NCBI RefSeq assembly: GCF_947501225.1
Contig: NZ_CANMUW010000008.1
Location: 124,001-188,000 of the forward strand
Direction of reading: 5' to 3'
Length of the DNA stretch: 64,000 bases
From: an uncultured Shewanella sp.
Lineage (GTDB): Bacteria; Pseudomonadota; Gammaproteobacteria; Enterobacterales; Shewanellaceae
The first letter of the stretch is position 1. Every line of letters begins with the position of its first letter. Below the pieces are notes generated by a model that made no database searches, was not told where the DNA came from, and saw only the letters and a program-made list of their open reading frames with translations. Below, piece after piece: positions 48,930-57,649 of the stretch. The position numbers and the translations under genes were made by a program.

Positions 48930-49199
48930 ATGGAAATACCTTCCAGTTTATCCTCCGGTCTATCTGGATTACAAAAAGCGCAGTCGGGATTGACCCAGGC
49001 TACTGTAGATGTGGCAAAACCTGCGCAGCCTCAGACCGAGGCGAATTTAGAAGCCGATGCCAGCCGGCCCGTTGAGAATGTAGATAAGACTCAGGCATTA
49101 GTATCAGCAGTTGAGGCGCAGAACCAGGGTGAAGCCGCTGTAGAAGTATTAGAAACATCTTCGGAGACCATCGGCACGATCATTGACCTTGAGGTGTAG
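48930..49199 (+). CDS. Small Ala/Glu-rich protein of unknown function
   Basis: An 89-residue soluble acidic protein that I do not recognise. It begins MEIPSSLSSGLSGLQKAQSGL, which resembles the N-terminal helix of flagellar rod/hook-type proteins, and continues with an Ala, Glu and Val-rich helical stretch. There is no signal peptide. The frame is open upstream into thiH, but the ATG at 48930 with GGAG nine bases before it is the first plausible start. The next gene starts five bases after its stop, so the pair is probably co-translated. Confidence 0.62.
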   Translation: MEIPSSLSSGLSGLQKAQSGLTQATVDVAKPAQPQTEANLEADASRPVENVDKTQALVSAVEAQNQGEAAVEVLETSSETIGTIIDLEV

Positions 49200-49204
49200 A
49201 CACC

Positions 49205-50569
49205 ATGTTAGGCGTTACCACTTCGCCTGATATACGGCGCAGACAGGAAACTTCATTACCTGCTGTGCCTGCGGCACCCCGTGCCGGATTAAAGAGTGCG
49301 CCGGCGATAGAGTCATCCGCCGGTTCAGTCGTTGTTGCCGGGCCTGTAAACAACAAAACCAGTCACGCCAAACCTGACAGTTCAAGCAAAATCCCCTCGG
49401 TATCTGAATCGATTTCGATTGCGCCTAATACCTTAGCGCCGGTGACCAGTACCGCAGTTCTCACGGCTAAAGCTACTACTATCTCTCCCCCCCAGAGTGA
49501 TACACATGAGCTTGCTGTCGATGGTTTGAATCTCAGTGAAAACTTATCCCCGCCAACATTTAGCCTTACTCAGGGGCCTTTAACGGTTACCGGCTTGATC
49601 AATAGCCGTAACACAGCCTCCACATCGGGTTTCAATGAGCCCGTATTGACTCCCTACGTTTCGCAGGAGCCTGAGACGAGTTCGGTATTCGATAAGATAT
49701 TCTCAAAGGCGGCCAATAAACCGGAATCTCGGGAGGAGCCGCTTATCCCGGATACGAGCGACAGGGGGGCGGCTAAACCCGACAGCCTCCCACAAAATAT
49801 TTTTGCCAATGAATCAGACAGCGGAGATGAATCGGAGCCGGTTTCGATATTTAAGCCTTCACGTGTGAGTGAGCAGGCGTTTGCAGAACAAAACGATAAC
49901 GTCGATAACGTGCTGGAGCAACAGGTACTGGACGAGCTGGCAAGAAGGGATGCAGAGGTGAAGGCACATGAGCAGGCTCATTCTGCTGTCGGAGGCAGCT
50001 TAGCGCAAAGTCCGCAATTTAGCTATGAGCGAGGCAGCGATGGTAAAAGATATGCCGTCGATGGTGAAGTCTCAATAGATATCTCCATTGTACCCGGGGA
50101 CCCACAGGCAACGATAAATAAGATGCGGAAAGTGTACGCGGCAGCCATGGCACCGGCTAACCCGTCTATGGCCGATATCAGAGTGGCGGCCGATGCGATA
50201 AGAAAAATGAATCAGGCCCAATCGGAACTTTCCGAAAAGAGGCAGGGTGAAGTCCTGACAATTGAAGAGATGGCCCCAATGATTGACGCGCAGGCCATCA
50301 TAGATGGTCTCCCCCCGCCTGAGCCACCTGAGATGACTATAGGGGGCGAGGTCGATGAAACCGGAGCCGTCAGAAGAGTTCAGCCCGAAGAGGATAATGT
50401 CGTCAGTGACACCATAGATACCATAAACGGTCAGTTAAAGGTTCAGGCCGACTCTGCCTTCGAATTAGCAAACAGCAGTAATGAAGTAGAACGTTACCTC
50501 AGCAATACCATACTCGATAAATACCTGCCGCAAGAGAAAGCTTCTCACTCTTTGAACTTTACAGTGTGA
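49205..50569 (+). CDS. SprA-like putative metalloprotease-related protein
   Basis: A 454-residue protein with a long low-complexity Ser/Pro/Thr-rich N-terminal half (residues 1-235). A conserved C-terminal domain follows, with VKAHEQAHSAVGGSLA (an HExxH motif), FSYERGSDGKRYAVDGEVSIDI and NKMRKVYAAAMAPANPS. This matches the SprA-related/'putative metalloprotease CJM1_0395' group, which is known mostly as an annotation; proteolysis is unproven. No signal peptide is seen. It is closely linked to the preceding small gene and stands at the end of the thi region, perhaps by read-through. Confidence 0.82.
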   Translation: MLGVTTSPDIRRRQETSLPAVPAAPRAGLKSAPAIESSAGSVVVAGPVNNKTSHAKPDSSSKIPSVSESISIAPNTLAPVTSTAVLTAKATTISPPQSDTHELAVDGLNLSENLSPPTFSLTQGPLTVTGLINSRNTASTSGFNEPVLTPYVSQEPETSSVFDKIFSKAANKPESREEPLIPDTSDRGAAKPDSLPQNIFANESDSGDESEPVSIFKPSRVSEQAFAEQNDNVDNVLEQQVLDELARRDAEVKAHEQAHSAVGGSLAQSPQFSYERGSDGKRYAVDGEVSIDISIVPGDPQATINKMRKVYAAAMAPANPSMADIRVAADAIRKMNQAQSELSEKRQGEVLTIEEMAPMIDAQAIIDGLPPPEPPEMTIGGEVDETGAVRRVQPEEDNVVSDTIDTINGQLKVQADSAFELANSSNEVERYLSNTILDKYLPQEKASHSLNFTV

Positions 50570-50583
50570 GCTCCTCCGCTGCT

Positions 50584-51483
50584 TTAACTCTTACCGTTGA
50601 CATGTTGAGCCAATATAAGCTTCTCAAGTAGTTCACTTGCCGGACCTTGTCTGTCTCGGTTCGGCACAATTAAACTCATCATCACCTTTTTATGGCTACT
50701 GCCTCTGAGCGTAAGCTGGCATAACTGACCTGAGTCGATAAGCGACGTGACTAAATGCTCCGGAACCCAGCAGAAACCGATATTACGATTTAAAATGGCC
50801 AAGGCTTCATGAAAATTTGAAACCGTCCACCTCTGCTCCGCTTTAAGCCAGCCTATGTCGGTACTCGATGCCTGGCCCGTATCTTTGATGACCAGTTGCA
50901 GGTGTTCGGCTAATAGGAGGTCATCACAGATCTCCGGCTCGCGCGCCAGAGGGTGTTGCGGGTGACAGACAAGTAAGAAGTTCAGTTCACACAGGGGTTC
51001 GCTGAGATAGCCCTTGGGTGCAACGCCGCCGGAGATGGCGATATCGACGGCCTGTTCTGTGATAAGTTCATGGGTGCCGGTAATAACGGAGTCAATAATC
51101 GTTATCCGTGTGCCTCGGCTCTGGGGCTGAAAGGCTGATAATGCATCGACCAGTTTGTCCATGGGATAGATAATCTCTCTGGCTATTGTCAGGCCAGGCT
51201 CCCAACCGTTCTCTAAATTATTTGCGAGCAACTCAAGATCGGCTACAGACTTGGTTATGTGGCGGGAACGGCGTAATAACACCTCACCCTGCTCGGTCAG
51301 ATAGGCCTTACGCCCCCTGACTTCAAGCAGTTCGATTCCCAATTGTGATTGAAGTTTCGCCACTGCATGATTTAGAGAGGACTGGCTTTTATTCAATTTT
51401 TCTGCCGCTTGGGAGTAGCCGCCATAATCGACGACCGCCTGTAACGTACGCCACTGTTCGAGTGTTGATTTAGCTCTGTCCAT
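50584..51483 (-). CDS. LysR-family transcriptional regulator
   Basis: A 299-residue regulator with a winged helix-turn-helix (LEQWRTLQAVVDYGGYSQAA and KSQSSLNHAVAKLQSQLGI), then a periplasmic-binding-type effector domain containing ITIIDSVITGTHELI and VDIAISGGVAP. The frame is open to a GTG at 51528, but ATG 51483 gives the normal LysR N-terminus. It follows the five-gene envelope operon on the same strand and has a perfect inverted repeat just upstream, which may be its own binding site. Target genes and effector are unknown. Confidence 0.9.
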   Translation of the reverse strand: MDRAKSTLEQWRTLQAVVDYGGYSQAAEKLNKSQSSLNHAVAKLQSQLGIELLEVRGRKAYLTEQGEVLLRRSRHITKSVADLELLANNLENGWEPGLTIAREIIYPMDKLVDALSAFQPQSRGTRITIIDSVITGTHELITEQAVDIAISGGVAPKGYLSEPLCELNFLLVCHPQHPLAREPEICDDLLLAEHLQLVIKDTGQASSTDIGWLKAEQRWTVSNFHEALAILNRNIGFCWVPEHLVTSLIDSGQLCQLTLRGSSHKKVMMSLIVPNRDRQGPASELLEKLILAQHVNGKS

Positions 51484-51530
51484 AATTAACTTAATCCACT
51501 GCCTTAGAGATTCTATGGGGATATTCACAA

Positions 51531-51557
51531 TACTGGTCCGTGATAAGCAGACCAGTA
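51531..51557. promoter_or_regulatory. Inverted repeat upstream of the LysR gene
   Basis: TACTGGTC, 11 bases, GACCAGTA: a perfect eight-base interrupted dyad of the size LysR regulators bind. It lies about 50 bases before the preferred ATG and about 40 bases after the stop of the upstream gene, so autoregulation is the first guess. A transcription-terminating or RNA-stabilising hairpin is the alternative. Confidence 0.5.
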
Positions 51558-51594
51558 CCGTCAGGGTTACAACCTATACTCAGGTAGAAAAAGC

Positions 51595-52692
51595 CTATTG
51601 CTTTATTTTAACCTGCTTAGGTAAATACTTCTTTGTTGCCTTTAACTGATTGAAGTAGGGGCCTTTATGTAACTGCTCAGGCCATTTTAGCAGCATCATG
51701 GCTAATACATTTCTGTGCTCACCCATAGCTAAATCCGGGTTGCCCATAGGCGAAGGGATCATCTGCACCTCTTTGTCGAAGGCATTGATTATGTGCCTTT
51801 GCGTCAAGGCAACAACGGGGTGGTCAGATAGTCCGGCAAGGTGAAAACTAATGCCAACTTCGGCGATAATGTCGTCAGTTGCATCCTTCAATATTCGTTC
51901 GATATTGGCTTCAAAATAATCCAGAATCCAGGCAAACTCTTTCGGACTGACATTATGCTGATAATACTCGCTGGCAGCAAAAATGAAGTGTGTCATGCCG
52001 TATAATTTGTTACGGAACTGCCTTTTCTTTAATTCATTATCTTGATTGTCAGGGTATACAGCTATGAATGCTTGCTTATACTCATCTAAATAGTCACCGA
52101 CACCTAGCTGTTTTGCCCAATAGACATAGTTGATCAGTTGTGCGGCCCAGGAACGTATCATAGCCTCGTCGGTTAAGCCGGCACGGAGATCGGCATTTTT
52201 CAACGTCTTGATCAACTGTTTATGACAGGGACCGGTTAAACCGAATTCGTCGATACGACTCGAGAACCTAAGTAATACATCTGTATAAAACAGGAACTCC
52301 GGAAAGGGTTGCAGGGCTTTCTTTCGTGCTTTAGCCCTCGGGCCCTTGCCAAGTATCGATATGGCTTTTTCTGCTTCAGACTCAATGAAGCCGGGCTGAT
52401 CCAGGTTGCAGGCATAAAAATCCTGCGAGTCACTTACTGCGTACAGGTCTACGAGCGCTGCATTGGCATATTTTTCATCTCCGGTCATACGATACATGCG
52501 TATGCCGTAGTGTCCCTGAATTCTTGGGGGCAGCTGATAGAGATGCTGCTCAAGATTGCTTTTGATTCCATAATAAACCTCATCATGAGGCGCCGGGCTC
52601 GTATTAGCTTTCGCAGTTTCGGCTGTCGTGGCAAAAGTGCTGAAGTTAAAGAGAGCAAGTGACAGGACGCTTAACTTGAGTATGGTTTGCAT
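51595..52692 (-). CDS. Periplasmic protein of unknown function (possibly DUF3541)
   Basis: A 365-residue exported protein. The signal peptide is MQTILKLSVLSLALFNFSTF followed by ATTAETAKA. The body is helical, with YGIKSNLEQHLYQLPPRIQG, RMYRMTGDEKYANAALVDLY (an alpha/alpha-toroid-like helix pair) and AEVGISFHLAGL. It may belong to DUF3541, a Vibrio/Shewanella family; this is from memory and uncertain. An in-frame ATG at 52725 exists, but AAAAGGA is placed six bases before ATG 52692. Its 5' end overlaps the M3-like gene by 47 bases, making it the last gene of the five-gene envelope operon. Confidence 0.7.
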   Translation of the reverse strand: MQTILKLSVLSLALFNFSTFATTAETAKANTSPAPHDEVYYGIKSNLEQHLYQLPPRIQGHYGIRMYRMTGDEKYANAALVDLYAVSDSQDFYACNLDQPGFIESEAEKAISILGKGPRAKARKKALQPFPEFLFYTDVLLRFSSRIDEFGLTGPCHKQLIKTLKNADLRAGLTDEAMIRSWAAQLINYVYWAKQLGVGDYLDEYKQAFIAVYPDNQDNELKKRQFRNKLYGMTHFIFAASEYYQHNVSPKEFAWILDYFEANIERILKDATDDIIAEVGISFHLAGLSDHPVVALTQRHIINAFDKEVQMIPSPMGNPDLAMGEHRNVLAMMLLKWPEQLHKGPYFNQLKATKKYLPKQVKIKQ

Positions 52693-54379
52693 CTTGTATC
52701 CTTTTAATGAGAGATTTGGCATCAACAGGTGAACCTAAAACAGACAGGAGTCTAGCTGTTAAATCTGTCGAAGATTCATTGACAGTGATTGTGTCAAAGA
52801 CCCGGTATTGGTCCTTACAGTTTTTGGTAGACTGGTAGATATAACCAGCGAGGGATCTTTGCCAAATGAGCCGATAATAATCCGGTCCCTCATCGGCTAT
52901 GGCAAAGAAGTTATAAGCATAGTTTTCTGTCTCGTCCCAGCTATTACCAAATGCACGGATGAACTCGTTTCTGAGGCTGGGGTAGAGGTTTGATGCATTA
53001 GCGGAATAGAAATCCAGAGCGACCTTGGCTCTGAAAATTTTTAACTGGTTGCGATAGGCCTTTAATTTAAGCTCGCGACTCTCTTCCGGTAAGGAGGGTA
53101 AAACCTTATCAGCAAGGTAGTGCTCTAACCAATACCGGCCAAGTTGAGACGTATCACTTGTCTCGCCTAAGGTGTTGTTAAGGTAGTAATGGCTACTTCC
53201 GGATAGGGCGTCGAAGGCAAACGCCACATTGAATACGAGCGCTTCCATATCTGTATAGCTGCTCATTTCAGGTTTTAGCATTAAACTGACCTGTCCGAAT
53301 TGTCGACCCACCACAGGGAAGCGTAGCACCTGTGCACGGGTATCTGTGTCCGTGGTAAGAAAGAGATCACCCAGCAGGCGTTCACGGTGCCATACTCTGT
53401 GAGTATTTTTGTTGACGATCTCTACACGAAAGCCGAGTGTTTCAGATTCCTGATATATGCTTGCAAGTAACGAAGCTGAGCCTACTGGCGTTACCCCGAA
53501 TTTGGCACTTTGGCTCAATGAAGAACCAAACAGCCAGGGGGGAGTATCTACCGACTCGGTGACTGAGTCGAGAAAGGCTTTAACCAGTTCCGGTGTGGAG
53601 AGAAACTGTTTCGAAAGTGAGAAACTGCTGTGATCGTCGTAACCAGCTTGAACGGCTCTGTGCTGTCTTAGTTTGGCAATGCTATCTAACGCTTCTCTAT
53701 TTTTAGCTCTTGCCCGTCCTTGATAAGCGTTCCAAACTAGTTGCTGACACAGAGGGTTAGTCTGCGCTATCAGGTAGGCGGCAATATTGTTATCAAAGAT
53801 ACTGTTTGAGCCTTGGCGGCCGTTATCTGAAGCTGCCGATGGGCTCAATTGACAGTCTGTGTCACCAAATTTTAACGTTAGGGCCTGACTTCTAAGCCCC
53901 TGTTTAATGGCGGCCTGAGCCGTATGCAGACGGGATTTATAGACCAGATCTGTGTTCATATCGGCTAACTTGCTCCACCTTAAACTTAGCTGCTTAAGTT
54001 CAGCATCGCCTTCAGCTTCTATGGCTTGGAGCACAAGGGCAAGATTGGTTGAGTTCAGCACCGACTCCATCAAATCGGCCAGGTGTAGCTGACAATGCAG
54101 TACCCCTTCCCGGTAACGGGAGGGCACTGGGCGGCTCTTATAAAAGTTCAGGCGATCTTTAACATTAAATAGCCCCTGCAGTGAGGCCTCGAGTGCATGG
54201 CTTTGCTTCGTGACATCCTGAACTGTGGCCGGCGGCAGCGTAACCTTGAGTTGCAGACACTGCTCAACGAGTAGGGGAAGGGGAGATACGGCGGCACGAG
54301 CCGCCGAATTTACGATGAGAAAAAGACTAAAGCTGAGCGCTATGAGCAAAATGCTTTTTGGCATATTCGACACGTTCAT
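52646..54379 (-). CDS. Exported M3-peptidase-like protein without the zinc site
   Basis: A 577-residue protein with a signal peptide (SILLIALSFSLFLIVNSAARA). The middle and C-terminal parts follow thimet oligopeptidase (M3) family patterns: NREALDSIAKLRQHRAVQAG then FLSTPELVKAFLDSV, and later YYRLIWQRSLAGYIYQS. Where M3 enzymes have HEFGH, this protein reads MEALVFNVAFAFDALSGSS (about residue 380). The downstream Glu ligand of DFVELPSQ...EHW is Gln (DTSQLGRYWLEHY). All zinc ligands therefore seem lost, so it is probably a peptide-binding or scaffold protein. It overlaps the ATP-grasp gene by 53 bases. Confidence 0.75.
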   Translation of the reverse strand: MNVSNMPKSILLIALSFSLFLIVNSAARAAVSPLPLLVEQCLQLKVTLPPATVQDVTKQSHALEASLQGLFNVKDRLNFYKSRPVPSRYREGVLHCQLHLADLMESVLNSTNLALVLQAIEAEGDAELKQLSLRWSKLADMNTDLVYKSRLHTAQAAIKQGLRSQALTLKFGDTDCQLSPSAASDNGRQGSNSIFDNNIAAYLIAQTNPLCQQLVWNAYQGRARAKNREALDSIAKLRQHRAVQAGYDDHSSFSLSKQFLSTPELVKAFLDSVTESVDTPPWLFGSSLSQSAKFGVTPVGSASLLASIYQESETLGFRVEIVNKNTHRVWHRERLLGDLFLTTDTDTRAQVLRFPVVGRQFGQVSLMLKPEMSSYTDMEALVFNVAFAFDALSGSSHYYLNNTLGETSDTSQLGRYWLEHYLADKVLPSLPEESRELKLKAYRNQLKIFRAKVALDFYSANASNLYPSLRNEFIRAFGNSWDETENYAYNFFAIADEGPDYYRLIWQRSLAGYIYQSTKNCKDQYRVFDTITVNESSTDLTARLLSVLGSPVDAKSLIKRIQDANHTQVKRPVTCSL

Positions 54380-55289
54380 CTACTGTCATGTTGTGGTTAC
54401 CCAGAGAGTCGACATGATTCAGATAGGGTAAAATTCCCCTGTTATTGGCAATTTGAATCGCCAGGCCCGGTCTTGCATTGAGCTCCAGCAGGAGCGGCCC
54501 CTTGACCTTATCGAGTACCATGTCGGTACCGAGATAACCCATTTCACACATTTCATAGGCTTTCGAAGCTGTATGAAGCAGGAAGTCCCAGTGGGGGACC
54601 TGTATGTCGGTTAATATTTTGTTTGTATCCGGGTGCAGCTCCACCGGGGTATCAAATTGAACGGCATGTAGCCCTTTTCCGCTGCCGATATCGATACCTA
54701 CACCTACGGCTCCCTGGTGAAGGTTAGCCTTTCCGTCTGATGCTGCCGTAGAAAGCCTGAGCATACCCATTACCGGAAAGCCCTTATAGACGATTAATCT
54801 TATATCCGGCACACCTTCATAGGAGTAGCCATCGAAGATGGGATCAAACAGGATCAAGCCTTCGACGATCGCTACATCAGGCGCCCCCCCTAATGAGAAC
54901 AGCCCGCTGAGGATATTGGACACATGGCGGTATAATTCACTGGGAACGACCTCCTGTCCATTAGGCTTATAGTACCGCCCCTCTTTTACCTTAGTGATCA
55001 CCAGTATGCCTTTACCGCCGGAACCTTTAGATGGTTTTATTACAAAACCATCCTCCTTGAGAACCATGGCAGGGATCTCTTCAATTTCATGTTGTTCACG
55101 TACGACACCTATCAGTGCAGGCACTGCGATGTCATTAGCGATGGCGAGCTGTTTTGTCGTTAATTTATCGTCTACCCGTTTATAAAACTTTCGCGGGTTA
55201 TATCGCCCGATATAATCGATATTACGCTTATTCATGCACAGCACGCCTTTTCTACGCAGTGCTGAGGGCTTGGCAAATGACAGTCTCAT
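54327..55289 (-). CDS. RimK-like ATP-grasp ligase (alpha-L-glutamate-ligase type)
   Basis: Cytoplasmic ATP-grasp protein of 320 residues that probably forms an amide bond between an amino acid and a peptide or metabolite. Motifs: GFVIKPSKGSGGKGILVI (ATP lysine and glycine loop), VAIVEGLILFDPIFD, PDIRLIVYKGFPVMGMLRL and the metal-binding end LLLELNARPGLAIQIAN. The ATG is two bases after the stop of the membrane gene, and its GGAGAG ribosome site lies inside that gene. This ligase, the 7TM transglutaminase-like protein and the retropepsin-like lipoprotein form a triad described in comparative work on peptide ligases; the substrate is unknown. Confidence 0.88.
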   Translation of the reverse strand: MRLSFAKPSALRRKGVLCMNKRNIDYIGRYNPRKFYKRVDDKLTTKQLAIANDIAVPALIGVVREQHEIEEIPAMVLKEDGFVIKPSKGSGGKGILVITKVKEGRYYKPNGQEVVPSELYRHVSNILSGLFSLGGAPDVAIVEGLILFDPIFDGYSYEGVPDIRLIVYKGFPVMGMLRLSTAASDGKANLHQGAVGVGIDIGSGKGLHAVQFDTPVELHPDTNKILTDIQVPHWDFLLHTASKAYEMCEMGYLGTDMVLDKVKGPLLLELNARPGLAIQIANNRGILPYLNHVDSLGNHNMTVDERVEYAKKHFAHSAQL

Positions 55290-55291
55290 GA

Positions 55292-56797
55292 CTACTCTCC
55301 GGCCAATGGCTTAAAGCGTCTAAGCTCTAGTAAACGATACCCGGTATATTGACCCATCAATAGCACCACGGCCAGAATGACCAGATGAATACCCAGGAAG
55401 TTAAATACCCAGTGTTGAACCCAGGATGCGCTCATGGCCAGGTATGCAAGCGTAGCAACGAATAGACTACCGCCGCCTTGCAACACGACCTCCTTAGGGC
55501 CCTCCTCTTCCCACAGGATAGACATTCTTTCGATGGTCCATGCCAGAATAATCATAGGGAAGAAGGTGATGGTTAACCCTTCGCTCAGACCCAGTTTATA
55601 TGAGAGCAGGGTGAATATACCGATAATGCCGATTACGACTATGATGACCGCCGATATTCGGGATATCAACAGCAGGTTCAGATCGGAGAGATATGAGCGT
55701 ATCATCAAACCACAGGCAACGATTAAGATGAAGCCTACCAGGCCGGTCAACAGAGTGGTTTGAATAAATGCCAGCGCAATCAGTACCGGCATAAATGTGC
55801 CCGACGTTTTAAGTCCGACGATGACACGTAAAAACACCACCATGAGTACGCCAATCGGGATCAGCAAAATCCCTTTGAACAGTGCCTGCTCCTCCAGAGG
55901 TAAATTGTAGAGTGAGAAGTCCAATGCTCCCTGATTGTTCATTACATCCAGTGAGGTGGCCAAGGCAGAGCGGGTATCCTGAAGCATGGAAAAATCAACC
56001 TGTGAGTTGATACCACCGATCACATCCAGTACCGATCTGCCTGAACGATCCCACAGTAGCAAGTTTTCATCGCGTCCCTGAGTTCCGTTTGCAGGGTCGA
56101 ACAGGTGCCATTCACCATCGTTGTAGACCTCAACAAAGGTATTTAACTGCTGCCTGCGACGCTGATCTTCCAGAAACAGGCCACTGACTTCCTGAGCTGG
56201 TATCCCTTTGCCGTGGAGCATACGAACAAACAGTTGGCTGGGCGAATTACTACTCAGGAGAAGTTCGATATTTTGGCTTCTCTCCTGCGCATTCAAAGCC
56301 TTGTTAAGCTGTTGTGCAAAAGAGAGGTTAGTTGCACTCTTGGCCCATACCTCTTCTGTGGCTTGCTCTGCCGCGGCTTGTTCAGTGGCCGGCCAGATAT
56401 AGGGTTTGGGGGCTTGAGGCTCAGTTCTGGCGATGACTTTAGTCGAGCCGGTTGGAATGACGGTGACCTTGTAATAGAGATCCTGCTGACCCTGGGCGGA
56501 ACGTACAGACCAGACTGCGCGTCTGTCAAACTCATCGTCGGTTATAGTTAGTCCATAGCCAGGTGAGGTTGCGTTTTCGACAAGAATTTCGAATGCAGGA
56601 TCATTAGGGAGAGAGAAGGAGACTTCTGCCGGCTCGCCGGTGCCCTGAAAATGAACCTTAGCGTCTACTGCCCAGCTCTGTACCTGCTTACCGGGAAGAA
56701 ATGGCACTTTATGTGTTACGCCACGATAAATACTCGCAGTGATCCCGCAGATGAAGAGCAGGGCTACGAGTATGTAAAAGGGTTTTTTAGAATGCAT
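55292..56797 (-). CDS. Inactive transglutaminase-like domain with C-terminal 7TM region
   Basis: A 501-residue inner-membrane protein: one N-terminal helix (FYILVALLFICGITASIY), a periplasmic part with a transglutaminase-like fold (FVRMLHGKGIPAQEVSGLFL, TFVEVYNDGEWHLFDPANG) that lacks the catalytic Cys, and about seven helices from residue 310 (LLIPIGVLMVVFLRVIVGL onwards). This matches the 'inactive transglutaminase fused to 7 TM helices' family. It probably binds peptides outside and couples to the ATP-grasp partner inside. ATG 56797 follows an in-frame TTG by one codon; AGGAA is upstream of both. The gap to the retropepsin-like gene is 11 bases. Confidence 0.88.
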   Translation of the reverse strand: MHSKKPFYILVALLFICGITASIYRGVTHKVPFLPGKQVQSWAVDAKVHFQGTGEPAEVSFSLPNDPAFEILVENATSPGYGLTITDDEFDRRAVWSVRSAQGQQDLYYKVTVIPTGSTKVIARTEPQAPKPYIWPATEQAAAEQATEEVWAKSATNLSFAQQLNKALNAQERSQNIELLLSSNSPSQLFVRMLHGKGIPAQEVSGLFLEDQRRRQQLNTFVEVYNDGEWHLFDPANGTQGRDENLLLWDRSGRSVLDVIGGINSQVDFSMLQDTRSALATSLDVMNNQGALDFSLYNLPLEEQALFKGILLIPIGVLMVVFLRVIVGLKTSGTFMPVLIALAFIQTTLLTGLVGFILIVACGLMIRSYLSDLNLLLISRISAVIIVVIGIIGIFTLLSYKLGLSEGLTITFFPMIILAWTIERMSILWEEEGPKEVVLQGGGSLFVATLAYLAMSASWVQHWVFNFLGIHLVILAVVLLMGQYTGYRLLELRRFKPLAGE

Positions 56798-56808
56798 CAA
56801 CTAAATTC

Positions 56809-57552
56809 CTATCTGTTTGAGGCTGTGGCGGTCTTCTTTTTTCCGTGGATATAGGCTTGACCGACATCGACGACAGCAATGTCCTGCATAAACTTGCGAC
56901 CAAGAAGCAGTGGAAACTCCAAGTGGCTGCGGTCAACCAGGTTAAGATCGGTTTCTGCCTTATACTTACCTATTTTCAGGTGTGCATGAATGACCGGTCG
57001 GCGATCGCTCTTCTGGTCGGCATCTTGTTTGATTCGGACAAAACGTTCGACTTTAGATTCGAATGTCTGCGCCGGTGCTTCGGGGCCATCGGTGAAAACA
57101 TCGAAACGGACCCATTGTTTACCATCTCGCTCAAACAGGATGATGTTACGGGAATCTAACGAAGAGGATTCAGCGCCTGTATCTATGCGGGTATTAAAGC
57201 TTGCTTTTACCTCATCGATGTAAACATTTTCTTCAGCGCCGAGCAGGAACTTACCGCCAAGAGGGGATGGAGGACACTCCAGTGCCACCGGCACAAGGTC
57301 CTCTTCAGGCTCGGCATTGATGTCTGAGATCTGAGTCTCCAGCGCCTTTAGCTGAGTAGATATTTGAGTCAGGGCCGTCGCTTGAGCCTGTTTAGATTCA
57401 TCGATAGCAATGACAAGCTCAGCTTGCTGTTTAGCTAATCCGGACTCGAGTGCAGCTGCATCTATAGGCTGAGGTAATGGTTCTGAAGTCTGAGTCACTG
57501 CACAACCGGCTAAGGTCGAGATCACGGCAATAGAGATTATCTGCTTTAACAT
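56809..57552 (-). CDS. Retropepsin-like lipoprotein ('ATP-dependent zinc protease' family)
   Basis: A 247-residue lipoprotein with signal and lipobox STLAGC (cysteine about 18). A coiled-coil spacer (about 40-95) rich in Gln/Ala follows, then the protease-like domain: FNTRIDTGAESSSLD carries the DTGA of aspartic retropepsins, with FPLLLGRKFMQDIAVVDV near the end. The Pfam name mentions zinc and ATP, but the fold is that of an aspartyl protease. ATG 57564 is also in frame; ATG 57552 has GGGAAG upstream. First gene of the five-gene operon, 97 bases after cmoB, which may provide read-through. Confidence 0.88.
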   Translation of the reverse strand: MLKQIISIAVISTLAGCAVTQTSEPLPQPIDAAALESGLAKQQAELVIAIDESKQAQATALTQISTQLKALETQISDINAEPEEDLVPVALECPPSPLGGKFLLGAEENVYIDEVKASFNTRIDTGAESSSLDSRNIILFERDGKQWVRFDVFTDGPEAPAQTFESKVERFVRIKQDADQKSDRRPVIHAHLKIGKYKAETDLNLVDRSHLEFPLLLGRKFMQDIAVVDVGQAYIHGKKKTATASNR

Positions 57553-57649
57553 AGTGCTTCCCATTTACTAACGTGTTTCAGTATGCGCGATAACGATTTG
57601 TTGCTCGTCTTATAGGCAGCCTAAGGTGCCATTGGCATCGCAAAACTAA

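Noticed and set aside
57410..57552. Zinc-protease function for the DTGA lipoprotein, as its family name implies
   Set aside because: No HExxH or other zinc motif is present; the DTGA and LLLGRKF pattern fits an aspartic retropepsin-like fold.
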